Source: Ridgeia piscesae (Eukaryota > Annelida > Polychaeta > Sabellida > Siboglinidae). From it: 64,000 bases of DNA. A program made the position numbers and the translations under genes. Shown piece after piece: positions 9,963 through 55,328 of the stretch (position 1 is the first letter of the stretch; the number at the start of each line of letters is the position of its first letter). Below the pieces are notes generated by a model, which saw only the letters and a list, made by a program, of their open reading frames with translations, did not search any database and was not told where the DNA came from. The DNA lies in NCBI GenBank assembly GCA_025642075.2, contig JAODUO010000053.1, positions 1,921,001-1,985,000 on the forward strand. Direction: 5' to 3'.

Positions 9963-11938
9963 TCGACGCATTACTAACGGATTACTATAAGATTGCATAA
10001 CACACATGGAACTACAACGCTGTAGCTTCACGATTTCGTGCCAATGAACAACAATACAGAGCAAAACAATAACATTAGGTTGAGCCAAGCAGGACAAAAA
10101 CGAAATTGTTCACACTGTTTGCCGCTAGGTGTCGCGAATACCTTCAGCGCCTCCGTGGCGCCAGTGTATGGAAGCCGATAGGTGCCAAACAGTAGCACAA
10201 AAAAGATTGCGAAAATTGCTACTTTTATTTCTTCTATTAACTGACCTCGGTCAACTTGCTGACCATTATTGTCACTGGTTGTTAGAATTGTCCTTACACA
10301 TTTACCCCGTGTTGGATCTTTTACTACCCCGGCATATACTATTTGAAAACCATATACAGCTGTATGCATAATTTCCACCATATAATGGAGAGATTAATTT
10401 TGTTTCCACCAATGGACCGTAGCCATGAAAATCACGATAATAGTGCAAACTACATATAAGCACTCTGAATAGAGTTCACTTTATTAAAAAAATTGTGTTG
10501 TCTTCTTTATCATAAAAATCGTTTTGGGCCAGAATTTCTATACCAAAATTTCAGCAATGTATGAACACTTCCCTTGTCAGACATCCATTTTATGGGATGT
10601 TGGACCTTTTACAAGGAAGAAATGCATATTCATATATCCGTGATGTGCTATTCCACAATCTAACTTCAACTTCCTGGGATTAAGATCTAGGACCCCAGCT
10701 ATATGAAGTAAGACTGTTCACTTCAAAATCTTTTTTATTGCAATAACCAAACAATCAGTCTATGTGATAATCACTACCACATTCAGAGCGGCTCCAATGT
10801 CGATTGATCTCCTCTTGGAGATTTAAACAGTCAACAACATTGTCCCATGTCGGTGAATTAAATTTATTATAGCAACCAATATATCCATGTATACTGCAAA
10901 TAAATCATGTCTTCCACCAGCATCAAAATTAATCTATGTATAAAAATAATGTTCACCTTCCAAAAGGCAACAAAACTAGTTCAAGTGCAGGAGACAGTTT
11001 TAATAAAATATAAACACATCGTTTTCATGACAATTTGTGGTGAAAAGATGTTTGTTCATCATGTTTTCAAGTTTTGTTTATTTCACACTGCTGAATTATA
11101 ATATAATTGTCCTCATTTCATTTATATTATAAATGAGGTGAGGACAAAAAGAATATTACTTTTTTTTGGTTTGTTTGCGTCATAGTTCAAATTGCAAAAA
11201 TTAAGATAAAAAAGCCTATAAATCATACACATGACTCCAAGCCTAAGTACATAAATAAACACGATGATACATTATACACATGTGTACGATTGTTTGCTAA
11301 ATTTGTAAAATTTTGACATGGTGAGAAAAATCCTTGTCTTGAAATTAAAATATGCCACAAATTATTCCACTGTACAATTTACTTTCCCGATAAATTTGCA
11401 TTGATTTAATCAGGTCATAATTTATACAAAATCATATTCATTGTCCCTCTAGATCCCTTGTTGTAGCAGAGGGATGGTATATACCATTTAAGAATTATTT
11501 TTCCCATTCTCATTTGTTCATATTTACACAAATGTTGTGTAAATATTCCTTTATGAGAATAAAAACAAATTAATTACCTCAACAAAAATCCATTGTGTTT
11601 TGAAAGAGGTAAACCATACATAGACTATGGTAATCCGTGGCGTACCATGTTGTATTGTGTATTACCAATGGATAACGTGGTAGTATGCTGAATGAATCAT
11701 ATAACAAATACGTGGTCTATTAAATTGTGCAAATGCATGTTGGATTAAGTACTGCTCACAGTAACCGAAATTCTACTGAAATAACAAACTAATGTAAAAT
11801 GTGTACATTTGATTTTTGTAGATGTGGAATGTTTCTGAAATTAGTTTTAATGTAATTAACTTAATAATCACAGTGCGACTTTGTAAGTGCTCTACTCAAT
11901 GCCATAGATAGATTAATATCGTCAGTTAACTGTATACT

Positions 11939-11944
11939 TTTATT
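11939..11944 (-). terminator. Possible UBAC2 polyadenylation signal
   Basis: AATAAA on the minus strand about 250 nt after the UBAC2 stop codon, the first canonical hexamer in that direction that I noticed. Its use is not shown. Confidence 0.35.
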
Positions 11945-12054
11945 GTTATAACATCCGTAGCCAAACCATCGACTCCACCAGATCTTCCTGCATGTTATTT
12001 GAAATGAATGTTGTCATCGAACATATTAATGATGTGTCTCATTCGTGTGTCCAA

Positions 12055-12138
12055 GCTGTCACAGTTCACACACAGCTGTCACAGTTCACACACAGCTGTC
12101 CCAGTTCACACACAGCTGTCACAGTTCACACACAGCTG
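12055..12138. repeat. 20-bp tandem repeat, 4 copies
   Basis: CAGTTCACACACAGCTGTC-type units repeat four times, with the E-box CAGCTG in each. The array begins about 55 nt beyond the UBAC2 stop codon, so it probably sits in that gene's 3' UTR. Confidence 0.9.
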
Positions 12139-12192
12139 CATCCAAGTTCAGCATTCTGCATATAAATAGACGTGGGCCTCAGAAGTGTGACG

Positions 12193-19390
<7,198 letters not shown>

Positions 19391-21893
19391 CCAGACCTAT
19401 TTATAGTCCACAGGTCCAATGTGACGGCCTCCTGTGTCGTTTGCATGAGACACAACGTCTGAAAATAACAAAATGGCTGTATGATAATGGTGAAAACACA
19501 CATCTGCATATGTCATCTACGTCTTACTCATCTGTTTTACTGATATTGCTTATAAAATAAATGTGACAATTTCTACCTAGGTATAACCTTGAAGGCCCTG
19601 ACTTGGTTACAGTTTACCAGTACAGTAATAGTAGAAAAAAACACCTTATGGTTTCATCAGCAATGTCATTAGTATTACTATTTCTTGGTTTAAAAAACCC
19701 TGCACCTACCAATGCCAAACAACATTGTACTGTATTTAAAAAGGGGCTAAGACGCCCTGAAGTCCTTTGGATTATAAAAGGTATTGCGATTCTGGTCAAT
19801 CACACATGCTTTGTTGTTTTGTGTACAGCAAACATCTGTCAAATGTCACAGATACATTAAACTTGTAAATACAAAACAAAATTATTTGTAAATGTTATCT
19901 GCAATGTTATTAAGTATTTATATTAAGTACCTTCTTCGTTATAGCAATTATTCAAATAAAAACATATAATTAAGCTAATCGACCCTGTTAACATTCATGT
20001 TACCCTCTACACTGGACATTGATAGTCCTGAAGTAGAAACTGCTGGCAACTTTTCAATTTAAAATCGATCTAGTTAATGTGTAGTTGACATAAGCACAGC
20101 CAGTCACTAACAATAGATCAGTAACAGATCAGACAAAGTCCACCAACAGTAAATAGATGGAACTAGAGGCAATAATACACAAGTCAGCGAATACACAAGT
20201 AAGTGAATACACAAGTCATGCTAAGCAGGACAATTCACCACAACATGGCCTGATCTCGTTTAATACAGACTCTGTCAGTACATACCAATTTTTGCAGCAA
20301 ATGCCAGCAATACAGGTTGGAATGCAATATAATTATTTGGCAGTTTACAAAGTATTTTGACCCTAAGACATAGTCAATATGACTTTATTTTGACCCATAT
20401 ATAACATTACCTGGGTAACAATTCATGACTCCATATGTATATTTTTATTGCCTGTACTTGTAGATCTCTCAACAATAGACTTCAGAAACTTTGTAACAAA
20501 GCAGGGACATTATAATGATTATATACATATGCACTAAAAATACTGACTATTGTCAAAGTGTGTGTGGCATGGCCTTGGTCCAGGCACCAAATCATCCATT
20601 TAAATTTGCATATGATACTATGCTGCTTAGTCAGCACACTTTCAAAAAACTAAGATACATTCTAGTCTCTATACTGCACATATGAATGTATTCTTTCACA
20701 CAACGGATATTTAAAAAATGGTAATCTTATACTTAATTGGCCTAAATTATTATGGACTTTTAAAACCGTTTTTTCCTCCACCTTATATCGATGTGTATGT
20801 GTTCGCAATGTGATTCTACATCACTTCCGGGACAAAGAAGTCAGATTAAAAAAAAATTGTTTGTGTTTTAGAACAATTTAAACACGCCGACTCGAAGTAA
20901 ACAATGCGATGTCACTGCTGCAAATATGGCATGAGCTGTAGGCGCCTCTTCCCATCACATTGTTTACTTCGACTCGGTGTGTCTAAATTGTTCTAAAACA
21001 CAAATAAAAAATGTAATCCGACTTCTTTGTACCGGAAGTGATGTAGAATCACATTGAGAACACATACACATCGATATAAGGTGAAAAAAATGGTTTTAAA
21101 AGGCCGTAATAATTTAGGCCAATTAAGTATAAGATTATATACATATTTTTATTGGATAGTAAATAATTGGAATAGACTTCCAAAAAGTTTAACTTAAAGT
21201 TCAGTTATATCCATAACCAGTTTAAACGTTACATTGACATTATACGAGTCAGCGATTGACTCCCTTCATCGGGAACTCATCGACTACTAAGTGGAAGACG
21301 ACTGAAAGTAAACCAAGGTAAATCAGGGATAGCAACCCTGACCTGTCAGTCGCAGCTGGGACCGAAGGCGAAAGGGGAAGCTGGTATAAATTATTGTTGA
21401 ACGGCAGTAACCGGCACGTATGGTCATATAACTCGTTCCGCGTCACTGCGACGATACATTCAATTCAGTCCTTATGTACGACACCAGGTCCTGATTTATT
21501 CATGTAACTTGCCTTATTTAGATGCAGAACATATCCGCGAATATATTTCAATTTCGATGTTTCGTCTTATCGTTCTATACCGGAAGTATTTACAATGAAA
21601 CGTTGTGGGTCAAATATTTTTTCGTACCCGTCATCTGCAGATACCCATTACAACGATTCGCATCGACCGTAAAACGGCGACTTCTGCAATTGGATTCGCA
21701 CCTTTAATTAAAAAAACTTAAGGAACGATTCTACTTGATCTGCCCTAGCAGTAATGATGCAATGCGAGTAATGCTTGAAAAATAGCGGTCAATCGAATTA
21801 AATGATGTTGTTCGGCCACCATAATAATTATTGATTGATTGATCGATCGTTCTGTGGCGCTGCAGTCGTGCAAAACATCCAAACGAAATAAAT
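19391..21893. other. Head-to-head intergenic region between UBAC2 and the transporter gene
   Basis: 2.5 kb that should contain both promoters. It holds the large palindromic element at 20722-21137. The 21.2-21.9 kb part is GC-richer with more CpG and probably holds the transporter promoter. No other gene was recognised; open frames near 19603-19860 and 20157-20360 have no domain features. Confidence 0.5.
20722..21137. mobile_element. Long foldback (palindromic) element, probably a MITE
   Basis: Left arm 20722-20911 (TAATCTTATACTTAATTGGC to ...AACAATGCGATG) and right arm 20953-21137 are reverse complements with about 90 percent identity over about 185 nt. They are separated by a 41-nt loop (20912-20952). 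There is no open frame in the arms. Either a foldback/MITE element or a hairpin-forming locus; it would form a very stable RNA hairpin if transcribed. Clear target-site duplication not found. Confidence 0.9.
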
Positions 21894-45531
<23,638 letters not shown>

Positions 45532-45644
45532 TACAGAATCAGTGACTGGTGAACTAGGTTGTGATAGTAATATGTCTACCATCGGCTATGTCGTTGCCAC
45601 TTGTATTTGGATCATTATTTTAGTTATTTGTCCATTTTGTACTG

Positions 45645-45958
45645 TTTACTGTACTGTACTGTACTGTTCTGTACTGTACTGTACTGTACTGTACTGTACT
45701 GTATTGTACTGTATTGTACTGTGTACTACTGTACTGTATTGTATACTTATGTACTGTACTGTACTTATGTACTCTTGTATTGTACGGTGTACTCCTGTAC
45801 TGTACTGTGTACTCCTTCACTGTACTCCTGTACAGTACAGTACAGTACAGTACAGTACAGTACAGTACAGTACAGTACAGTACCGTACCGTACCGTACCG
45901 TACCGTACCGTACCGTACCGTACCGTACCGTACCGTACCGTACCGTACCGTACCGTAC
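45645..45958. repeat. Foldback pentanucleotide array: (TGTAC)n, (CAGTA)n, (CCGTA)n
   Basis: From about 45645 the pentamer GTACT dominates, degenerating to 45830. It then switches to CAGTA (its reverse complement) at 45831-45878 and to CCGTA at 45880-45957. It lies about 115 bp after the transporter stop codon, so it may be in the 3' UTR and could fold into a long hairpin. Confidence 0.95.
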
Positions 45959-45989
45959 CCATGATTGACAGATTGCCTGACTAACAGAT

Positions 45990-46190
45990 ATATTGACATA
46001 TTGATTGACAGTGATTGATTTGGTTGACTGATTGTCTGCCTGATAGATTGATTAGCAGGCAAACCGACTGATTGCTTGTTGGATTGATTGCGAGTGACGT
46101 ATTGGATGACAGTAAGACAGATTGACTGACTGAGAGATTGACTGACAGTTTGATTTACAGTCTGATCAGTTGATTGACAAGTTGACATCT
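45990..46190. repeat. Degenerate GATTGA/CTGACAGA repeats
   Basis: Loose heptamer-like repetition of GATTGAC, GATTGAT and GACTGACT without fixed period, directly after the pentamer array. Confidence 0.6.
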
Positions 46191-46199
46191 GAAACTGGG

Positions 46200-48173
<1,974 letters not shown>

Positions 48174-48331
48174 CGCTCAGATGTGTGCCCCGACAGGGTA
48201 GCCTAGGGGGACATGAACTTCCAGTAGTACGAAACCATGACTGTTTGCACATCATATCAATCACAAAAGCAAATCTGAACACAGTGGAATAGCAGAAAGC
48301 GATAATGTTGTCACGTGACATCAAGGCGCGA

Positions 48332-48339
48332 TGACGTCA
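48332..48339. promoter_or_regulatory. Full CRE palindrome TGACGTCA
   Basis: Perfect CREB/ATF palindrome in a CpG-richer stretch (48310-48370, GGCGCGATGACGTCAATAG). It could mark a promoter, but no gene downstream could be established. Confidence 0.3.
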
Positions 48340-48373
48340 ATAGTTTTCGCGACAACGTAATAAAACGTGGAGA

Positions 48374-49870
48374 ATGGAAAGAACGTATGCCGAGAGAAAA
48401 GGTATGCATACTTAAGAAATATGAGTATGGTAACACCTGTTGTTACGATTAGCAAGGTAATGAAAATATTCGAAACCGTCTGGATCTAGGAAAGGGTTAT
48501 TTGTTATAATAAATACCTTAATCAACGGATCAGATGTTGGACTACGCCTAGGAGTACCAGGGACTTCGCAGGTTTAATATAGAATCCAGAGGAACCACAA
48601 GCAATTTGTAATTGTACGCCGCCGTTTGATCGATAGATGGCACCACCGTTATGCACGCCCCACGACAAATCGTACCTGTGCACGAGCTAGGCAAAACCAT
48701 TATTCATGACACGGTGTATGAGGTCGGAGAGAGTAAAAGAGGCAGACACACAGAGAAATTGACTTATGAAGACAATCAATGTACCGGTCTCCATTTGCAG
48801 GAAAGGCAAATCCCACATGTAAAGTTAAATGATTCAGAATCAAGGCAAACCGCTTCGGCAAACAGCAAAATAAAAGCCAATCGTACATCCTCCTTCTCTC
48901 TTCACCATCTTCCGCTTTTCCTCGTCATCACTCTCTTGTTTTACTTCGAACCTGTGGAACATTGACAAATCGTCAAGACCGAAAGAGAACCGCAATCTCT
49001 GAACACGTTCCCAATGACACTGTGCTATAAACACCGCAAACGATGGTCTATTTTCGATCAGTTGTCGACGTGACGTACCGTTCAACACGACACCGACGGC
49101 TGCATTCCTTGCAGGTCGGCGCCGTTGGTGTTTATTTCCAACCGCTTTGGTTGGCGATAAACTTACGGCAAAGACGTCATTACGAGTTGCCAATGTTGAT
49201 TCGTCGACGACAATGTCTCTCAACTGTACAATGTCGTTGACTTGCTCACGGTTACGTGTCTCGTGATTCAAGACCTTTCCTTCGCTGGCCACACAGAACA
49301 TCGGTCAGAGGCGAATCCAGTGGCCCTTGGCCCTTTGTGATTAGGCGTGTCCCATAGATATGTTTGAATCTGCCCCTATATCATTTGCTGACCCCAAGAG
49401 GTGCAACTGATGTTTTTTAGTTCTCCAAAGCAATTCTGTCTGAATTCACTCTTGTGGTTTGCCTGCCCATATATTGCAGGCCCTTAACGTGGCTTCCGGG
49501 AACTTTTCGTAATCTGCCTGGAACATTTTCAGTTTGCGCCGTCGAGTGAGGAGTAGCGTTAAGACATTTTCCCGGGACGGGGCAAGCTGACGAGGCAGTG
49601 TCGCACACGTTCCAAACAATTGTCGGTCGTCTTGAATAAATTATGTCCGAAATGTCATTCATCGCTTCCAATGGGACTACCGTTCCCGAGCCGGAAATAT
49701 GTTACCTTGACGGGTTAATCAAGCGACCGCGAGTAAGTCCGCAATTATTACAAACGCGGGGTGCGTACGTAAAGTGCCGTCGAGGATTTCACAGACAACA
49801 GCACGCTGACAATATTATAAGCGGCTTGCACCATTATGGTCCAAGAAGATCTGCTAAGATGAATTGAGGC
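48374..49870. other. Complex but unidentified sequence
   Basis: Relatively CpG-rich with open frames on both strands: a 104-codon plus frame at 48651-48965 and a 153-codon minus frame at 48840-49301. The minus frame has a basic/acidic composition (NKHQRRRPARNAA, KQESDDEEKRK). I recognise no domain and cannot define splice sites. It may include part of the LINE whose C-terminal piece follows at 49872, or an unrecognised exon. Confidence 0.25.
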
Positions 49871-49871
49871 C

Positions 49872-50110
49872 ATGGCGTCGAGGTGCTGTCTCAGGGTCAT
49901 GCGCATATCATACAAGGGCCATATTTGTACCAAACAAGTCTGTAACAGAATTAAACAAACCTTCGACCCTCAAATCAAGAAACGAACACTGGCGTGGTTT
50001 GGTCACGTTGCAAGACAAACCGTGCACAGACAGACCTGCCAGACGCTGTACCAGAAGAACGAAAGAGGCAGGCAGAGAGGAAGACAATGTTCATGACCTC
50101 TCAAAGGGCA
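49872..50110 (+). mobile_element. LINE ORF2 C-terminal fragment
   Basis: The plus frame reads RCCLRVMRISYKGHICTKQV, then CNRIKQTFDP and KKRTLAWFGHVARQT, the conserved block downstream of reverse transcriptase in many LINE ORF2 proteins (ISYKDH...V...I......WFGHV.R). A frame change near 50070 leads to DLSKGSKGLRE. Truncated at both ends and followed by a GA-rich tract. Confidence 0.75.
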
Positions 50111-50625
<515 letters not shown>

Positions 50626-50688
50626 TCCCATTGACCACCCATCAACCCAATCAGTCAAATTCTATCAATCATATCGTCTACATCAATG

Positions 50689-53372
50689 GAGCCCCATCGA
50701 CTACATCAATGGTGCTCCATCGACTACATCAATGGTGCTCCATCGACTACATCAATGGTGCTCCATCGACTACATCAATGGTGCTCCATCGACTACATCA
50801 ATGGTGCTCCATCGACTACATCAATGGTGCTCCATCGACTACATCAATGGTGCTCCATCGACTACATCAATGGTGCTCCATCGACTACATCAATGGTCTC
50901 CCATCGACTACATCAATGGTGCTCCATCGACTACATCAATGGTGCCCCATCGACTACATCAATGGTGCTCCATCGACTACATCAATGGTGCTCCATCTAC
51001 TACATCAATGGTGCTCCATCGACCACATCAGTAGTTTCCCATCGACCACATAAGTAGTTTCCCATCGACCACTTCAGTAGTTTCCCATCGATAACTTCAG
51101 TAGTTTCCCATCGACCCCATCAGTAGTTTCCCATCGACCACATCAGTAGTGTCCCATCGACCGCATCCGTAGTGTCCCATCGACCACATCAGTAGTTTCC
51201 CATCGACCACATCAGTAGTTCCCATCGACCACATCAGTAGTTTCCCATCGACCACACCAGTAGTTTCCCACCGACCACACCAGTAGTTTCCCATCGACCA
51301 CATCAGTAGTTTCCCACCGACCACACCAGTAGTTTCCCACCGACCACACCAGTAGTTTCCCATCGACCACACAAGTAGTTTCCCATCGACCACACCAATA
51401 GTTTCCCACCGACCACACCAGTAGTTTCCCATCGACCACACCAGTAGTTTCCCATCGATCACACCAATAGTTTCCCATCGACCACACCAGTAGTTTCCCA
51501 CCGACCATACCAGTAGTTTCCCATCGACCACATCAGTAGTTTCCCATCGACCACACCAGTAGTTTCACATCGACCACACCAGTAGTTTCCCATCGACCAC
51601 ATCAGTAGTTTCCCATCGACCACATCAGTAGTTTCCCATCGACCACATCAGTAGTTTCCCATCGACCACATCAGTAGTTTCCCATCGACCACATCAGTAG
51701 TTTCCCATCGACCACATCAGTAGTTTCCCATCGACCACATCAGTAGTTTCCCATCGACCACATCAGTAGTTTCCCATCGACCACATCAGTAGTTTCCCAT
51801 CGACCACATCAGTAGTTTCCCATCGACCACATCAGTAGTTTCCCATCGACCACGTCAGTAGTTTCCCATCGACCACGTCAGTAGTTTCCCATCGACCACA
51901 TCAGTAGTTTCCCATCGACCACATCAGTAGTTTCCCATCGACCACATCAGTAGTTTCCCATCGACCACATCAGTAGTTTCCCATCGACCACGTCAGTAGT
52001 TTCCCATCGACCACATCAGTAGTTTCCCATCGACCACATCAGTAGTTTCCCATCGACCACGTCAGTAGTTTCCCATCGACCACATCAGTGGTTTCCCATC
52101 GACCACATCAGTAGTTTCCCATCGACCACGTCAGTAGTTTCCCATCGACCACATCAGTGGTTTCCCATCGACCACATCAGTAGTTTCCCATCGACCACAT
52201 CAGTAGTTTCCCATCGACCACATCAGTAGTTTCCCATCGACCACGTCAGTAGTTTCCCATCGACCACACCAGTAGTTTCCCATCGACCACATCAGTGGTT
52301 TCCCATCCACCACATCAGTAGTTTCCCATCGACCACATCAGTAGTTTCCCATCGACCACATCAGTAGTTTCCCATCGACCACATCAGTAGTTTCCCATCG
52401 ACCACATCAGTGGTTTCCCATCGACCACATCAGTAGTTCCCATCGACCACATCAGTAGTTTCCCATCGACCACATCAGTAGTTTCCCATCGACCACATCA
52501 GTAGTTTCCCATCGACCACATCAGTAGTTTCCCATCGACCACATCAGTAGTTTCCCATCGACCACATCAGTAGTTTCCCATCGACCACATCAGTAGTTTC
52601 CCATCGACCACATCAGTAGTTTCCCATCGACCACATCAGTAGTTTCCCATCGACCACATCAGTAGTTTCCCATCGACCACATCAGTAGTTTCCCATCGAC
52701 CACATCAGTAGTTTCCCATCGACCACATCAGTAGTTTCCCATCGACCACGTCAGTAGTTTCCCATCGACCACATCAGTAGTTTCCCATCGACCACATCAG
52801 TAGTTTCCCATCGATCACATCAGTAGTGTCCCATCGACCACGTCAGTGGTTTCCCATCGACCACACCAGTAGTTTCCCATCGACCACATCAGTAGTTTCC
52901 CATTGACCACATCAGTAGTTTCCCATCGACCACGTCAGTAGTTTCCCATCGACCACATCAGTGGTTTCCCATCGGCCACATCAGTAGTATCCCATCGACC
53001 ACATCAGTAATTTCCCATCGACCACATCAGTAGTTTCCCATCGACCACGTCAGTAGTTTCACATCGACCACATCAGTGGTTTCCCATCGACCACGTCAGT
53101 AGTTTCCCATCGACCACACTAGTAGTTTCCCATCGACCACATCAGTGGTTTCCCATCGACCACATCAGTAGTATCCCATCGACCACATCAGTAGTTTCCC
53201 ATCGACCACATCAGTAGTTTCCCATCGACCACATCAGTAGTATCCCATCGACCACATCAGTAGTATCCCATCGACCACATCAATAGTGTCCCATCGACCC
53301 CATCAGTAGTGTCCCATCGAACACATCAGTAGTGTCCCATCGACCAAGTCAGTAGTTTCCCATCAACCGCGT
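50689..53372. repeat. 23-bp minisatellite, about 117 copies, two subfamilies
   Basis: 50689-51020 is made of ATGGTGCTCCATCGACTACATCA units. From about 51020 to 53372 the unit becomes GTAGTTTCCCATCGACCAC plus ATCA. The two share CCATCGAC-AC-TCA and differ in a block, with an abrupt junction near 51030. Open frames across it in both strands are artefacts. Confidence 0.97.
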
Positions 53373-53429
53373 TATTAGGGATGAGAGATTAAGAAGAATC
53401 CCGTATTTTGACCAATCTCACCGACTTAC

Positions 53430-53624
53430 CTGTTCGCGGCGCAATGTGAAACCAAATCACCTGGGAAGGAGTAATTTTAGTGATACATCATAATATTATG
53501 TCCACCTGGGCAACGATGGACAGACTCACCTCGTCGCCAAGTTGCCGCTGGCCACCCAGTCGATGACATAAAAAGTAGCGTAATAGTCGGAGAGAACAAA
53601 GCCCTGATTTGTCACTGCCCCGAG
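53430..53624 (-). pseudogene. Orphan exon-like stretch of an unidentified gene
   Basis: Minus strand: acceptor CACATACAG at 53625, then a 95-nt open stretch (53624-53530) reading LGAVTNQGFVLSDYYATFYV then IDWVASGNLATR, ending at a perfect GTGAGT donor. A second 31-nt candidate exon (53460-53430; CCTTCCCAG acceptor, GTAAGT donor) follows, but joining them in phase gives an immediate TGA. The wording recalls discoidin (F5/8 type C) strands, weakly. Either a last-exon arrangement, a mispredicted second exon, or a gene remnant destroyed by the adjoining minisatellite. Confidence 0.35.
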
Positions 53625-53699
53625 CTGTATGTGACCATGTCCACACTATTGTTTTTCGTTTCATTCAGCGTTCGCTAAATGCTGTGTTTTGGAGTCTGT

Positions 53700-54190
53700 T
53701 TCGGTGAAAGTTCACGTTCACATAACTGATCAATATTCTGTTAGTAATTCTTGGAATTTAATAATCACCTGTCACCACGCTCGCATGCTCGTCTACTCTT
53801 CATCCTCCTACTGCGTCGCCATCATTTATTCCTTCTCTTCCTTGTGTTTCTCCTACACCTCCCCTTCTGATCGTCTTCTACGTTTTCATATCTTTCTTCT
53901 TCTCCTCCTCTGACTGTGGTTTTGTTTCGTAGCCATCTTCTTCACCTTATTTTCTAGTTTTATTCCATCTTTCTCTTCTAATTCTCCTTATTCTTGTCGT
54001 CCCTTTTTACACCTGTCTTAGTTTTCTCCCTCTTTATCATCCTCTACGTCTCGTTCTTCTTCCCCGTCACCTCTTCTACTTCTTTCGTTTTCGTCTTCTA
54101 AATATTCCATCTAATCACTCCTTTTTCTTCTTTCTCATCATATTCTGTTTACCTTTCTCCTATGACCTTAAATCTTCTTCTTTTCTGAGG
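53700..54190. other. Pyrimidine-rich stretch
   Basis: CT-rich irregular sequence (TCTTC, CCTCC words) with no open frame of note. Looks like a decayed pyrimidine tract. Confidence 0.5.
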
Positions 54191-54339
54191 CTGTTGATGC
54201 TGCTGCTGTTGTCTACGCAGCAGTAGATGGAGTTGTCACAACCGTGTGTACAGCAGTGACAACATCATCCCTGATTCACGACACCGATGGCAGTCGCTGT
54301 AGTCAAGTGTGTCATGTCAGCGGTCACGTGACTGACAGA

Positions 54340-55120
54340 CACAGAAGAAGAAGAAGAATTTGTTTTTATTTGATCATTATTTCAAAACAATACACACATA
54401 CACGTTATCCATGTCAAAAATATATTCAGAACAATACAAACATAAAAATCACAACAAAATTGCGTATAACTAACAATACAACCCAGGGTCAGGAGACTCC
54501 TCTGAGACCGGGCTAGTCGCTATCGAGGAGCCACCTTTCAGGAAATTTAATGTACAGAATAATTTCTTCATCTAGAACAAATTCTTCCAGAAACAAACCA
54601 AACCAAAAAACACCAAACAAACAAAACATAATATGACGATGCATGTGCGCAGCTCACATGATTATTGTATCTAAAGGCACTGTTTTAATATAAATACTGA
54701 ATTAAGTTTATAGGTGGTTTTAGATTCTTAATTTTGCATACATACATAACAGTTTTGTCTAGTGCATGTTACTTCATAACTTTGTAAGAAATACAGTTTA
54801 ACATACTTTACAAATCCCTGGTTTGTTTCCTCACTATTTCAGGAAGGTTATTTAATAATAGTGGCAAATTATGTCTGAGACATTTCTTTGCAAAATCATG
54901 ATTAATTTGATAAGTGTATATTTTATTTGTCTCTCTTGTGTCATGACCACGTACCTCCTATTTAAACACTAACCTCCAATTTTGTAAATAGCAAGGTAAG
55001 TCATTGTGTAGATCTTGATAATAAATTTTAATTGTTGTAATTTAAAGATGTCATCTACTTTTAATAAGTTAAGTTGTTTGAGAACTGGTGCAGTGTCAAC
55101 TTGACGTATGCAGGTTACAC
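54340..55120 (-). mobile_element. 5'-truncated LINE, ORF2 C-terminal end and 3' UTR
   Basis: The minus strand reads PVLKQLNLLKVDDIFKLQQL, then INHDFAKKCLRHNLPLLLNN and LPEIVRKQTRDL. This is the thumb/C-terminal part of a non-LTR RT ORF2, with frameshifts near 54970 and 54830. About 400 nt of AT-rich 3' UTR follows, ending in a (TTC)n tail at about 54340-54350 on this strand. Different family from the element at 55.7-60.2 kb. Confidence 0.82.
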
Positions 55121-55328
55121 GTACATATGTTCTGTGTCAGTCACTCGACTCTGAAGCCATCGTAATCACCAGGATACAGCCAACAGTATGTGTGCAGCTT
55201 AGATCAGCAATTATTTGAACTTGGACTAGTTGGCCCCATTCGTCGCTCAACCGTCAGAAGGGTCCGATTTAGAATGTCACGCCAGCTGAATCCTCGTGCA
55301 TGTGTCTGTTTGTTTAGTCAAGTTGCTG

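Larger units (their letters stand above)
9151..12192. other. Intergenic between caspase and UBAC2
   Basis: About 3 kb with no supported gene. Open frames near 9505-9807 and 10028-10381 have no recognisable domain, no splice context and no codon pattern that convinces me. The segment holds a GC-richer patch at 9500-10200 with promoter-like words (separate entry), a plus-strand CTCF-like word (10122-10135) and two small perfect hairpins (11109-11145, 11520-11546). The probable 3' UTR of UBAC2 lies near 11.9-12.2 kb. Confidence 0.5.

Noticed and set aside
10028..10381. 117-codon minus-strand frame with hydrophobic segments
   Set aside because: No homology recognised, no splice or promoter support, and an overlapping plus frame is equally open.
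19397..19406. TATA-like CTATAAATAG upstream of the UBAC2 start codon
   Set aside because: Only 7-16 nt before the ATG, too close to serve as the core promoter for a message starting with that codon.
50631..51531. Periodic open frames on both strands
   Set aside because: Artefacts of the 23-bp minisatellite.
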